In this document: positions 13,801 through 25,382 of the stretch, one piece after another | Layout: every line of letters begins with the position of its first letter | Position numbering within the stretch: the first letter of the stretch is position 1 | Assembly (NCBI RefSeq): GCF_028858725.1 | Contig: NC_084766.1 | Coordinates: forward strand, 28,193,001 to 28,257,000 | DNA length: 64,000 nucleotides | Reading direction: 5' to 3' | Source: Colius striatus | Taxonomy: Eukaryota; Chordata; Aves; Coliiformes; Coliidae | Program-made: the position numbers and the translations under genes | Notes under the pieces: model-generated | Database searches by the model: none | What the model was told of the DNA's origin: nothing | The model's input: only the letters and a program-made list of their open reading frames with translations

Positions 13801-16800
13801 ACATATGAGAAAAAGAGCATAGCCTGGTACTAGAGATAGGCCCATTTATAAGAATAGATGCATCACAACAGATGTCAACCCTGTAACGGTACTGCACAAG
13901 GCATCCAAGCAGCAGTCAGAGAAGGATGATAATAAAGAGAGAGAAAAGGAGTTGTTTTGAGATAGGAATTGCTGTAAAATGAAGAATATTTTGTAACTGT
14001 GACTTTAATATATTTGTGAACATATGCATATAAAAATAGAATCTTTTTCACTTTTTGTGCAATATATTTACCAGTAACCCAAGGTCTTAGTGAGCTGATC
14101 ACTGAATAAAATCAGTAGAATTTATAGCTCTCTGTTACTCCAGCAATTTATCTTCATTGTATCTATCCTTGTTCTTCCAGTACTCTCCAGCTGAGGAGCT
14201 ATTAGCTATTTCTGTTTGAGCCTGTTTTCCCTCCAGAGACAGAGGTGGACAATTATCTAAAAAAGATAAGTCATGGGCATCCTACAGACTCTCTGTCTAA
14301 CTTCTTATAAACTAATTCACCCTATGAATAGGATATCTCCCAATCTAAAAAAAAGTGAGAAGGCACTCTTTTCCTATCCAAAGACCAGAAAGCCTTTAGG
14401 ATGGGACTCATGCTTTACTATATTTTTGCACAGCATTTAGATTTTTGATTCTCCCATTTCTTGCTCCTGCTTTCCCTTCCACTTCCACATTAGAAAATAT
14501 TTCTATTGATAGCCCTGTGCTTACATTCCAGTTATGGGGTTTGTCCTACAATGTATTTTAATTAATAAAGGTAATTAATGTATTCTCCTTTTTTTGTTCT
14601 AACAGCTTCAAAATTGAGCACACATTTGATGCTCTTCTATAGGAAGAGCTGTGCTCCACCCCTCCTTTGGCCTTTCCATCACCTGTAGAAAAAATATACT
14701 GGTGTGAACATGACCCAATGTTTTATGGAGCTTTAATTTTTTTTACTATAGCCTCTGTAACAGCAGTGAACACACACATACTTCCAAACAGTTCTGGTCC
14801 TCACTGGATTGAAGGGAAGGAGGTTAATAGCATAGCTGGATAAAACAAATAGTTCGATGGATAGCACACATTGATTAGTATCTGCTGCAGTGCCAGCAAA
14901 GCTGGGGTAACTACACACCATAATTCTGTTATAACCGAAGATGTGCTGCCAATGGAAGGGGAAAGGAGATTATCACACTGCTTTGTTTTCTATTGGTGTC
15001 TGCCAGCTCAGTCTAATGCACAGATATAGGGTCAATGTCTCCCCTCCCTGATCGATTTCAGGGACAGTTAAAGATCTGGACCACGACACCGCAGAGCACT
15101 TGAAGCTCAAATTGTGCACTACATTTAAATGCGCACTGCCAGTAAATCCCTTCTAGGATGTGCCTGAAGAGAGGATGGCAGCAGATTAAAGGCAGGGACA
15201 GTACATTTGAAGATCAGAATCGACATCTTGCATATGAGCAGGAGAATCTCTGCACTGCAGGGCACTGATGGGTTGCACAGGATCCTCCACAGTCCTATAG
15301 AAGAACAGAAGTTGTACATCAGGCTGCAATTTCACACCTCCACTCACACCACCAGCGTGTCATCACTAAACATCCTGGCTTTTTGTTTGGCAGTAAATAA
15401 TTCATGTCCCTGAGCCTTAGGTAGGATACGTTTCAGGCAGAAAGGGAGGATGCCAACAAGCAGCTCGTTAAATATACATCACCTCCTGTTTGCAGGCAGA
15501 ATGTGTGGGAGCAACTGTAAACTGCAATGGTCCTGTGTTTGCTGGCACCTCTGAATACAAGATTACCACTGTGGCTATTTATGGGGTGGAGGAGGAAGGA
15601 GGCTTCAAAAAAGAAAAATCAGGCTTTTTAAAGCTGATACCTTTTTTAAACTGAAACATTTGGCATTTCTGTGGCAGTGTTGTATCCCCAGTGGGGGAAA
15701 GAGTTACAGGTATTTTAATTATATATTAGTACAGCATTAAGCTAGTTTTATTTGCTGAACATTCTGTCAATTACTGTTGTTACTCGAGAAGCATGACTGC
15801 TCCCAGGTTGATCATGTATTTAACTAGCCAGTCAATGCTATTAATCACCAAGCATTTTCAGCCAAGGATATTAACATTGAAACTTATCCAGGAAGGCTTA
15901 TAAATGGGTACTGGTGTTCTTCAGAGAGAAACACTGTTTTCCAATGCAAGGGAGGTTCTCCCAGGTCTCTTTTTTTTTCCCCTTTTTAAAATTGCAATCT
16001 AAAACCAAAAGGGGAATGAATAATTGTCCTTAATGAAATAACTGCCATCCCAGAAAATTAGTAAATATGTGATCATCTCATTAACATATGAACGGAGGGC
16101 AAGAGGTCTGTTCCTGCAGTGCGGCTGCTGTAAAAAACAGTGAAGTATGAGAAAGTAGACAGGAAAACCAAACAGGGACATCCTCCTTTCTGGGGACTGA
16201 AGCAGGGAAAGGATCCAGGTAAGGCTGAAAAACAAGTTAGCATTAACGGAATGGAAATGAGCCTCTGTAGTCTTACTCTTGATCATGTCCTACACTTTGG
16301 AGCAGAAAAGACATTGGTCTTTCCTGCTCACAGAAGCAGGAGGCAAGAACATGACCTGAAGCCAGAAGCTTTGATACAATACACCATTTGAAATCAAATG
16401 TTTCAGATACATGCCTTGCATTCTGCATTGCACTTAGTTGATACCCAGAATATATTTCCACGTTGTGAATAATCGACCAAAAACTCACTATCATTGGCTT
16501 CATCTCCCCATTGTTGGCTCACATCCTGAAGTTTTCATATAACATCTGCAAAAGTAATAAACTAATTATAGAAGCCATCTGGAACAAGAACAGAGTGGAA
16601 TAATTATTTCCTTTTTTAAAAAAAAACAGACAAGCTCTCACTAAATAAATGGTGCCATAATAGATGGGATGTCAGAAGAACAATGATCATAACAAACTCA
16701 GTATCATTAAGGAGGGATGCAAGGAGATTTACATTGAGAAACTCAAGATTGCTCGTAAGCAGGGACACAGCAGAGAGGCATTGTGGTCCATGGATGACAG

Positions 16801-17322
16801 TCTCTGTACTGAAAGGGACGTCCTCCTGGAGACTAAACGCTGCTACCTGAACAGCCCAGATGACAAAAGGGAGAAGAAGCAATTGTTGCTTCCTCCTTGT
16901 CTTCTCCATTGAAGAAGAAAGGACAGACTCTTGAGGAGAGAAAGGTGATTTGATCATGGGCAATTACTTGTCTGTCACCTTCCACTGATGCTAATACTAT
17001 ACTGCTAATAATATTGCACAACAGAGATGTGAGGTGCTGATAGGCAGTGACATTCAGGGGAAAACACATAAAATCTTGATTCTCATACTGCTGTGAGGTA
17101 GTTTTCTCTTTTTTTCAAGACATATCCTTTGCTTTAGATCTTTCCAGATGAACTGTAAAGACCAGTCCACTGGATAAAGCCACCTCTTCATTGCTTTTGG
17201 TCTATCCTTGGCCCCCTGAGGTTTTCTAGTTCCAGGAAGCCCATCATGACTGCTGAAGTCCATTGCTTTAGAAATGACTGCTTCTGAACCATGAGCCTCT
17301 TATTTGTCTGTTCCAGCACTGC
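7840..17322. other. Gene-free stretch
   Basis: No gene, RNA or young mobile element was recognised. Composition is mostly AT-leaning unique sequence. An AT-rich block at 15700-15860 has several homeodomain-like TAAT cores and is discussed as a possible conserved element. Confidence 0.6.
8637..8655. repeat. Short hairpin
   Basis: A perfect 7-bp inverted repeat, ACCTTGG and CCAAGGT, around a 5-base loop. GGTACC occurs twice here, at 8635-8640 in part and at 8645-8650. No flanking gene gives it an obvious role. Confidence 0.5.
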
Positions 17323-17486
17323 ATATAGAATCGTAGAGCCATATAATGGACTGGGTTGGGAAAGACCTTAAAGATCATCTAATCTAACCCCTCTGCCTTG
17401 GGCAGCAATGTCTTCCACTAGATCAGCTTGCCCAAACCCTTGTTTGTTTCCAGGGATGAGGCATACATAAACCTCTTTGGGGCATC
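17323..17486 (-). mobile_element. CR1 LINE 3' end, truncated
   Basis: Minus-oriented CR1 3' tail. It starts at TATAGAATCGTAGAG and continues through GGTTGGGAAAGACCTTAAAG, ATCATCTAATCTAACCCC and TCCACTAGATCAGCTTGCC to CCAGGGATGAGGCATAC. It is about 160 bp, 5'-truncated as is usual for CR1, and moderately diverged. The element is recognisable up to about 17486; the sequence just beyond, to about 17830, is not recognised. Confidence 0.85.
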
Positions 17487-20400
17487 CCAGCAAGTATCAT
17501 CCCCTGCGAATAACCCACAGCCACCAGCTTCCAGGGTCTGGTGTTGGGAATGGCAGTGAAGGAAGCAACCACCAGCACATACACCACAAAATGGAGAAGA
17601 GAGCACCTCCTAGACAGAACCCTGTGGCAAACCTTTAGTGATAGTATTCCTGGATCAGCCACAGGTGCTGGCTCACAGACTCCCATGTTCAATAGGATAT
17701 CCAAAGGCAGTGAGAGCCAGGAGTCCCTCTGACCTCACTGATGTCTCCAGCAGTCACCACCTCTGGAAGACACCACACAGGAGCAGGTTTTCTAGAAGCG
17801 AAGGTGGAGCTGCACTCCCTTTTATATGAGGAGGAAGGAGTTGGTAGGCCATTCTCCCCAAACAGCTTGAATGTACATTTTCACAAAATACCAGAGAAAG
17901 TAAAACAAGACAAAAAGCTTCTTTTAGCTCTGTAGCTTTGTGCCAAGTGGCAAGCTGTAGGTAACTTTGTGTTAAAATAAGGTTTTGTATTTATCACCAC
18001 TATTTTTTACTAGTTAGGGAGGTACTTGCTTTGACATAGAAGATTCTGTTATCTGCTTAGTGCATGGCTTCTGTTAGCAGAGCTTTCAGGACAACCTGTA
18101 TTTCAGTATTTTAAGAAGATGATGACACTGTGGTAACATTCCTAAACATTTTGTGCCTGAGATATATATGCACAAATTCAGGAAAATGGCACATACATTA
18201 GCATCTTCTGATGTCCCTAATGGCAAATAATGCATTTACATGTCCATTCTAACACTGAAATGATAGGTGATGAAAGTGAAAAGGAGACGAGGGAAAGGAA
18301 AGGAAAGGAAAGGAAAGGAAAGGAAAGGAAAGGAAAGGAAAGGAAAGGAAAGGAAAGGAAAGGAAAGGAAAGGAAAGGAAAGGAAAGGAAAGGAAAGGAA
18401 AGGAAAGGAAAGGAAAGGAAAGGAAAGGAAAGGAAAGGAAAGGAAAGGAAAGGAAAGGAAAGGAAAGGAAAGATTTTTCACCAAAGTGTAGCTTTAAAGA
18501 ATTTCCTTATATGTATACTAACCAATTACCTTTGTCCTGATCTTACTTAGAGAAAGGTCTAAGATTCTGTTAGATACCCAGCTGCTGCAGCAACAGCATA
18601 TAACAGCTATAACATATTTCGACACACATCATTAATTCTGATTAAAAAGCATCACCCAGTTGTGATTCTTATTAGAACTCTATTAGTGTCTCTGCTAATA
18701 GATGCCATCTCCGTTATTATCATAATTATTGTTATTTATCACTTACGTTGCTGCAGCAGTGCCTTGAAGGCTCATCCATAAGCCATGCCCTATTGGATCA
18801 TTCGCAAACACAGAATCCAAAAATGTTCCTTTCCCTCAGTGCTTTCCTTGCTAAGGCAACAGACAAAAATGGAGGAATATGAGGAGACAAAGGGATCATC
18901 TGAGTCAGCACTGAGACATTTCTTTCAGCACACAGTCTAACTACTGCCATGCTTACACTAAACAAAACCAAAGAATGGAACCCAAAGCTCAGAGATTACA
19001 TCTTGATTTTGGAATTGTCTTCAGATGCTGAGGGTGCCACTGCTAGTGGCTCCTGGAGTGGAGAAACTTTTCCATCAGACGCAAGTGTGGGGATCCAGAG
19101 GGCATAAATCAACATTGCTGCCACCCACCAGCTGAGTGTGTGTGTCCAAGTAAACTGTAGCTCCTACATACCTGGAGATTGCAGGATACATTCAAGCAAT
19201 GCTTGAGATGATGAAACTCATTTATAACAGTGTTAATATAAGCAACATGTTTCTATTTTTGGTCTCATAAATAAGCAATCAGATTTTCAAAGTGCCACAT
19301 CCTGAAGTCCCAACACCTTGAGTAAAAAACATTCTATTTGATGCCCCAGCTGTGGGCAGCCATGCAGGAGGCCATAGTCCCTGAAAATACCCTCTGGTAA
19401 GTTAACTAAATAGCTGGCCAGAAAATCCCACATGTGGCAAGGATAAAGAACAGATTAGGACAAAATGAGGGAGCAGGCCTATTTTCAAGTAATAATTAGA
19501 GCAGGGAGTGCAAGAAAAGAGAGTTTGATGAAGAGTGAGACCAGATTGTACTCTCTCTAGCTCCTCTGATCCTCCTGGACATCTAGAATCAAGCATTTGT
19601 GTCTATGTGGCCTTGTAACATTAAGGAGAGTGTAAGCATTGGTTTAAGTCTTGTGAGATGCTTTGTAATCCCAAGACAAAAGATATCAAAGAACTGCAGT
19701 ATTCATACCATTCAAAATGCTTCCATTCTGCATTATAGTGTCATTGCAAGATCTTGCTTTCCTGCACCCCTGTAGCCCTGGGCTGTCTTCTTTCCACAAA
19801 TTCTTTTGCAACTTAGTTTGGAAGATTAATATTTTAAGAACAGCTAATGCTGCTAATCAAACAGGGAAATAGATATGTCAACCTTTGTTTTCTATAGGAC
19901 TCACTTCAGAAGCATGAAAGATAAATGCACCCCTAGAGACATTATCATAATCATCACTCCAATAAATTTTTCAGATAATGGAGTTCATGGACATTAACTT
20001 CCAGTGAGATGCAGAAAATAAACAGTGCTAAACATCCAAATATGTATTTTGTCCTGTTGTAATGAACTGATGCCATTTAGATCAGAAGGACCATGACCAG
20101 GTAAAGGCAACATGAAAGAAGCTCAAAGCAAGGAAAGATATTAAATTAGCAATCACATTAAGGCTGTGCACTTACCATGGAGCACTACATTTAATGTCTC
20201 AATAAGACCACATAGTCAATGGTCGCTGCAGCAGCTTTTGGCAGTGAAGCAGGAGAGTGGTTCTTTTATCAAAGAGCAGCACATATTTGTTGCTGTGGGA
20301 TGGAAAGTTTTAATTCCCAGTATAAAATGATCCACTGGAGCTGAGAAAAGCTGCAAGAAAATATCAGGCTTTGTTATGCCATTGGGCACCGATGATATAA

Positions 20401-21257
20401 GGTAAGTTCTTCTCAAATATACTCCTCAGCTCTACAATTAATCTCTTCTTTTGGGAGGTGTTTCTCTGGGTAGTGCTTTACCAGAGAAAAGTGGTATTCT
20501 GAGCCAAATGTCACATCCACATCCATACATGCACAAGGAGCTCTGATGTGTTGCTGGCAGGTTCTTAACTGTGTAGTAGAGATCCAAACTCAGCCCAGAA
20601 CTCCCAGAAATTCCAGGCTGTCCAGGGTTTCATTTTGAAGTTGAGTCCCTTCTTCTTTGGTGCAAGAAATCCTTACCCCCAACCTTTTAAAATAAAAGGA
20701 AAAGAGGCTTCTCACTCCCGTGTCCCTGATGTTTTTTGTCAATAAATAAACTCATTTTTATATATATTTTTTTTACTTGAATGGAATAAAAACAGAAAAC
20801 ACATAAATTCTCCCTGATTTTTAATTAAGAAGGATATTTTCTTCAGAAATGACTTTTTGGTGACTTTTTTATCAATACTACTCAAACGTTCTCTGCATTG
20901 GGAGGCACATAGCTGCTTTCCCAATTACACTGCATTTCTTTGTAGATTCAGCTGTAGCAAAACATGTTAAATAAATGATTTGTTTCCAATTACTCACTCA
21001 GCTCTAAAAACAAATATGCACACATGTCTTTACACAGAGACGTATCAGGCAGACCAAAATATTTGCTGTTTTATGAGCTTATTGGGAAATAGTACAGACA
21101 AATGTCTCTTCTAATCATGGGCAGGTATGCCATCACTCCTCATGCATAACACAGTGTAGAGGGCTTTTCGTGTACCACAGGTAGCTGAAATGAGATAAGA
21201 TTTCAAGCCTAAGAATATTACTCCATATATGGTTCATTTATTTTGAAGATGAAAATG
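17487..21257. other. Gene-free stretch around the GGAAA repeat
   Basis: Apart from the microsatellite, this is unique sequence without recognisable exons. The block at 18600-18760 is rich in TAAT/ATTA cores. The block at 17491-17830 is slightly GC-richer and not recognised. Confidence 0.55.
18292..18472 (+). repeat. GGAAA pentanucleotide microsatellite
   Basis: About 36 copies of GGAAA without visible interruption, flanked on the left by GAGACGAG and on the right by GATTTTTCACC. Strand asymmetry is complete (all purine on plus, all pyrimidine on minus). The pentamer unit gives open reading through the repeat in several frames, encoding KGKER-type peptides on plus and LSFPF-type on minus; these are artefacts of the repeat. 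Confidence 0.98.
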
Positions 21258-21400
21258 AAGCCTCCTTCCTTGGAGGTCTTCAAGACCCGCCTGGACATGT
21301 TCCTATGCAACCTGATCTAGGTGAACCTGCTTCTGCAGGGGAGTTGGACTAGATGATCTTTAAAGGTCCTTTCCAACTCCTACCATTCTCCGAGTCTATA
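21258..21400 (+). mobile_element. CR1 LINE 3' end, plus orientation
   Basis: Contains the typical CR1 end: TTGGAGGTCTTCAAGACCCG, CCTGGACATGTTCCTATGCA, ACCTGATCTAGGTGAACCTG, TTGGACTAGATGATCTTTAA and GGTCCTTTCCAACTCC. It ends in a degenerate form of the ATTCTATGATTCTAT terminal repeat. It is about 143 bp and 5'-truncated. Confidence 0.9.
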
Positions 21401-21619
21401 AGGTGCACACTTGTTGTACTGTATCTTTGCCTTCAGAACCGTAATCTATCACAGCAAAGAGATGCTGATGGTGACTTCCAACAGCTGTGTCATCCACCTT
21501 CATAATGAGATGTTATATCATCATCTTGTAATAGAGGTGAAACTATGAGAGAAATAAGCGTACAAGAGAACATTTGCTAATCCTAGAAGATATGAGCAAA
21601 TATTTGCTGTTTTATTGTT

Positions 21620-22233
21620 TCATAGAATGGTAATGATTGGAAGGGGCTTTTAGAGATCATCTAGTTCAACCCCCCTGCCAAAGCAGGACCACCTAGATCA
21701 GGTCACACAGGAATGTGTCCAGGCAGGTTTTGAAAACCTCCAGAGAAGGAGACTCTACACCCTCTCTGGGCAGCCTGTGCAAGTGCTCTGTCACTCTTAC
21801 AGTAAAATAGTTTTTCCTTATGTTTAAGTAGAACTTTTTGTGTTCCAAATTATGCCACTTACCCCTTGTCCTGTCACTGGAGGCAACAGAAAAAACTGTC
21901 ACCCTATCCTCTTGACAAACATCTTTTGAATACTTTTAAGTATTAATGAGATCCTCCCTCAGTCTTCTCTTCTCCAGGCTGAACAACTCCAGGTCCTGCA
22001 GCATATCCTCATCAGAGAAATATTCCAGTCCCCTCATCATCTTGGTGGCCCTGCACTGGACTGTCTCCAGCAGTTCCCTGTCCCTCTTGAGCTGGGGAGC
22101 CCAGAACTGGACACAGGACTCCAGATGAGGCCTCACCAGGACAGAGTAGAGGGGGAGCAGAACCTCCCTCGATCTGCTGCCCACACTCTTCTTGATGCAT
22201 CCCAGTATGCCATTGGCCTTCTTGGACACAAGA
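21620..22233 (-). mobile_element. CR1 LINE fragment with C-terminal ORF2
   Basis: This 614-bp CR1 copy on minus is 5'-truncated. Its 3' tail begins at TCATAGAATGGTAATGATTG. It retains the end of ORF2 from about 22229 to the stop at 21693, including [20 protein letters not shown] and [15 protein letters not shown] in the first part and TRGKWHNLEHKKFYLN and ESPSLEVFKTCLDTFLCDLI at the end. The frame is continuous except for one TAA at 21936-21938. Its 3' end faces the plus-oriented CR1 at 21258-21400, with 219 bp between them. Confidence 0.95.
21693..22229 (-). pseudogene. CR1 ORF2 C-terminal remnant, one nonsense codon
   Basis: This is the tail of the CR1 polyprotein, the region after the reverse-transcriptase catalytic core. 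It spans 179 codons, including the natural stop, in one frame, broken only by a TAA at 21936-21938 after GDLINT-type wording (here EDLINT). The catalytic reverse-transcriptase motifs and the endonuclease are absent because of 5' truncation, so the copy cannot be active. Confidence 0.9.
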
Positions 22234-24215
22234 CTGTTTCACTGTAGTTTGGAAAACTAGTTCTCTTGTCTCTTTTTCTTATCTTAGAAATTTCTTCTGC
22301 ATACTTTTCTTTTGGTTTTGATAGTCCCAGAAGCAAGATTCAAAGGAACATTGTCAAGTTGCTAATGTTAAGGGGTCAGCTGAACCTGTAGAGATCCCCT
22401 CAGTGCTGTACTTAGTGCTCCTTTCCTCATTATTATTAACCCAGTGGATGCCTAATTGGCCACATCTGCTGACCTAAAAACAATCTGCATGGTTTACAGC
22501 CTCCTCCTGGGACTGGTCAACCAGGTAAAACCATGGGGGTTGACTCATCCCTAGGAACCACAGCATTAAGTAAAACATATCACCTGTAAAGTGTCCTGGA
22601 CAATGATGCATTGATCCACTCCCTCAGAGTCAGATGAGGATATCCCTCCCCAGGAAAAGGGGAAAATGAGTGATCTTATTGCACTGAATACAATCTTATG
22701 CTAGCAGCTAACAGAGCTACCTAATTTCCAGCCCTGATGATCTGCTCGTAACTGTAGACCTTAGACCACCTCTGTCTGTTTTTCCTGTTTCATGGGGGAA
22801 AAGTATAGAAGAGGCTTACAGGCCTCTTCGACTTGCATTAGATGAAATAATAATGCAATAAGGCAGGGACTTCAGGAATCTCTGAACTGTTTGTATTTCT
22901 TCAATCTGCAAAATTGTACTGGAAATTGGAAACAATTGAGCCTCTCATTAGCTCTTTGATGTCCTCAAAAGACTTTTTGCAAATCCTGACTGTGTGTTTC
23001 TCTCTTTTTGCTCACATATTTTGCTTCAAAAGGCAAAATTTTACTTCAGAAAATCGATACTGAGCCTCTGAAGTGTGAAAAAATATAAACCAAAAGGTAC
23101 TGAAATTTCTTGCTCTTTTTCATTTCAAGAAATAGTCAGACTGATACAAGCTAAACTAAGCAACAAATAAACTTTAATAACATTGCGTACTGGTATCTTC
23201 ACAGTCATCTTTGTTCCAGAGAGAGAGAGCTTGTGAAATCGTAGAGTTTACATATTTAACATGTCCCTTAAGTTTATCATGCCTAAACTCAAGCTTAGGC
23301 ATTTTTGTTAAGTGTTAATGAGTGCACATTCAGCAATTTAACTAAGTACTCTCTTAACACTGGTTTTGTAGATTTCCCAGCAGGCTGCTGGCCTTCTCCA
23401 ACTAATTGACCTGGCTTCTGCATCATAAAAAAGGAAGAGCAATAAACAGAGAAGCATTCACTTCCCAAAGCAGAAAAGGCCACCATCATCTAGCAATCCT
23501 TACTGACTTGACTGAGCAAGAACTGGTAACTAATCCCAATAACAAAGTTCTTGTCAGTCTTTACCATGAGAAAGCTCAACCCTGTCTTTCCCTTTATGGA
23601 GTGACAAGGACAAATTTGCTTTCTGCTGTCTAAATGTATTAGCAAAAGTTTCTTACTTTTGGGGACTAAGCAGATCAGGAAATATGATTTTGTGATTAAA
23701 ATTCCATTGTGAGACTCTGGATATCTCAATTCCCTCCTTGCACATTACTCACTTTCTGCATGATACTGGAAAGGCCATTTAAACTTGCTACGAGAAAGCT
23801 CACCATCTGTAAAAGATGCATAACTGTATTTCCTTTTCTGTTTTACTTATTAGAATGTAAATTGTTTGGGTCATCTCCCAGTACTTAAGGGTATTTAGTC
23901 ACTGCTGCAATATAAATACATAAGAGCAATAAAATAACACCCTGAAAGATTTTTTAAAGTCTGCTAGAAATGCATAATCTCTCTCATTCCCTAACATCAA
24001 TATATTTAAATCCATTAATATCTCTAAGTCCTGTGAAAATGAATCATTTGGTGGCCCCTGGCCCTCCTGGCAGCATCAAGGGCTGCCCTGATCCAAGGAG
24101 TTCAAGTGATGAGAGAATGCTGCAGGTTTATCAGGCTCCACACAATGCTCTCACAGATTACAAGACAGGTCTGGTGAACTGTCTGCACACAAGGAAGTGA
24201 ATGGAGTATTCATGA
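22234..24215. other. Gene-free stretch
   Basis: Unique sequence without recognisable exons or repeats other than the short hairpin near 22.8 kb. Confidence 0.55.
22808..22829. repeat. 8-bp hairpin
   Basis: A perfect inverted repeat, GAAGAGGC and GCCTCTTC, with a 6-base loop (TTACAG). No precursor-like longer pairing was seen, so a microRNA is not supported. Confidence 0.5.
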
Positions 24216-25298
24216 TGTCTGTAAAGAACAGGTGTCAGTGGCAGATATCTGAGGGACTGGCCCCAGCAAGATGGGAGGAAAAAAAACCCGCAAGGTTCTT
24301 ATGGATTGAGACAAGGGCAGGGAGGGCTAGCTGGCAATTACATTTCTGGACAAAACAGACTCCACTACTTGACTTAGAGAGGAAAGTAAGGGAAGTTTAT
24401 TCTACTACCTACAAGAAACAAAGTGGAACAAAAAGGAAAAAGATAATAGGATGACTGAGAAAATTACAACCAGCACTTTAAGATCTCCCTCTCCCATCCC
24501 TCCTTTCTTCCCAGGCCCAGCTCACTGCTCCTGATATGTCTACCTCCTCCCCCAACAACGGCTCAGGGCGACAGAGAGAGGGGGATCTGGTCAGTCTCTC
24601 ACAGATGAGCTCTGCTGCTTCTCTGTTCTCATGTGAGGATGACTCCTGGCATTCTTCTCCTGCTCCAATACGGGGTTCCTCCCCGGGACACAGTCCTTAA
24701 CAAACTTCTCTGGTGTGGGTTCTTCCTAACAGCTGCAGCTTCTGCTGATACAGGGTCTCTCACACAGGACACAGTCCTCAGTGAATGTCTCTGGTGTGGG
24801 TTCTTCCCCACAGTTACAGCTTCTGTGAATATGGGGTCCCTCCCATGGGACACGGCCTCCTCCAGCCATAGTCACTGCCCCTGGCACGGGGTCTTTAATG
24901 AAGTGAATCACTGCTCCTGATGTGGGGTCTTTAGCAAAATGCTAACAAATCTTGGCTTCACCAGTCCTCTCCATAGAATGCAGGGGAGTCTGCTCCAGCA
25001 CACCTCCTCCTCTCTTCCCTTACTGACCTTGGAGTCTGCATGGTTGTTTCTCTCTCTCTTCCCACTCCTTGCACCACCACCAGCCGGAAAAGAAGAAGGG
25101 ATAGAAGGAGGAAGAACATGAAGAACCCTCCTCTTCCTGCTTCTTCTTAAGAAGTGATTGTGGAGGTGTCTAATTGGCTCAGCCCCAGAAGTGGGTCTGG
25201 CTCAGAGCTGTGGAGAACTTCAAGTAGCTTCTTACAGGAGCCATCTTTACAGCTCCTTCTCTCTTACCAGAAATGGCTTCATGTCAAACCATGACACA
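24216..25298 (-). mobile_element. Solo LTR of an avian ERVL-like endogenous retrovirus
   Basis: A block of about 1.08 kb read on minus. It starts TGTGTCATGGTTTGACATGA, passes through the GGCTCCTGTAAGAAGCT and CTGAGCCAATTAGACACC blocks, then C/T-rich and tandem 'GGTGTGGGTTCTTCC' (plus-strand wording) segments, and ends near TTTACAGACA. Order and wording resemble a common bird ERVL-type LTR. It begins TG and ends CA. No gag, pol or env remains were found on either side, so it is best read as a solo LTR. Target-site duplication is not convincing: the flanks are CATGA on the left and CATCT or TCTTA on the right, so the exact borders are uncertain. Confidence 0.65.
24673..24855. repeat. 80-81 bp tandem repeat inside the LTR
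   Basis: Units begin at about 24673, 24753 and 24834. Each opens with GGGTYYCTC and GGGACACAG-like wording; the first two continue with TCTCTGGTGTGGGTTCTTCC and a CAGCTTCTG block, and the third is partial. A second pair of about 42-bp units with GGGGTCTTTA follows at 24864-24935. Such internal tandem units are a feature of this bird LTR type. Confidence 0.75.
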
Positions 25299-25350
25299 TC
25301 TTAACCTGGCTTTTTCCTGTCAGTCTGAAACATTAGATCTGTGTAAAATT

Positions 25351-25382
25351 TGTGTGTGTGCATACATGTGTGTGTATATGCA
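25351..25382. repeat. TG-rich alternating purine-pyrimidine tract
   Basis: Imperfect TG repeat with CATACA and TATATG interruptions. Confidence 0.8.

Noticed and set aside
18230-18550. 106-codon KGKER-repeat protein, and LSFPF-repeat protein on the other strand
   Set aside because: These are direct translations of the GGAAA microsatellite.
22808-22829. MicroRNA precursor
   Set aside because: Only 8 bp of pairing; a precursor needs a stem of about 25-30 bp.
24216-25298. Full-length endogenous retrovirus
   Set aside because: No second LTR, primer-binding site or gag/pol/env remains seen on either side.
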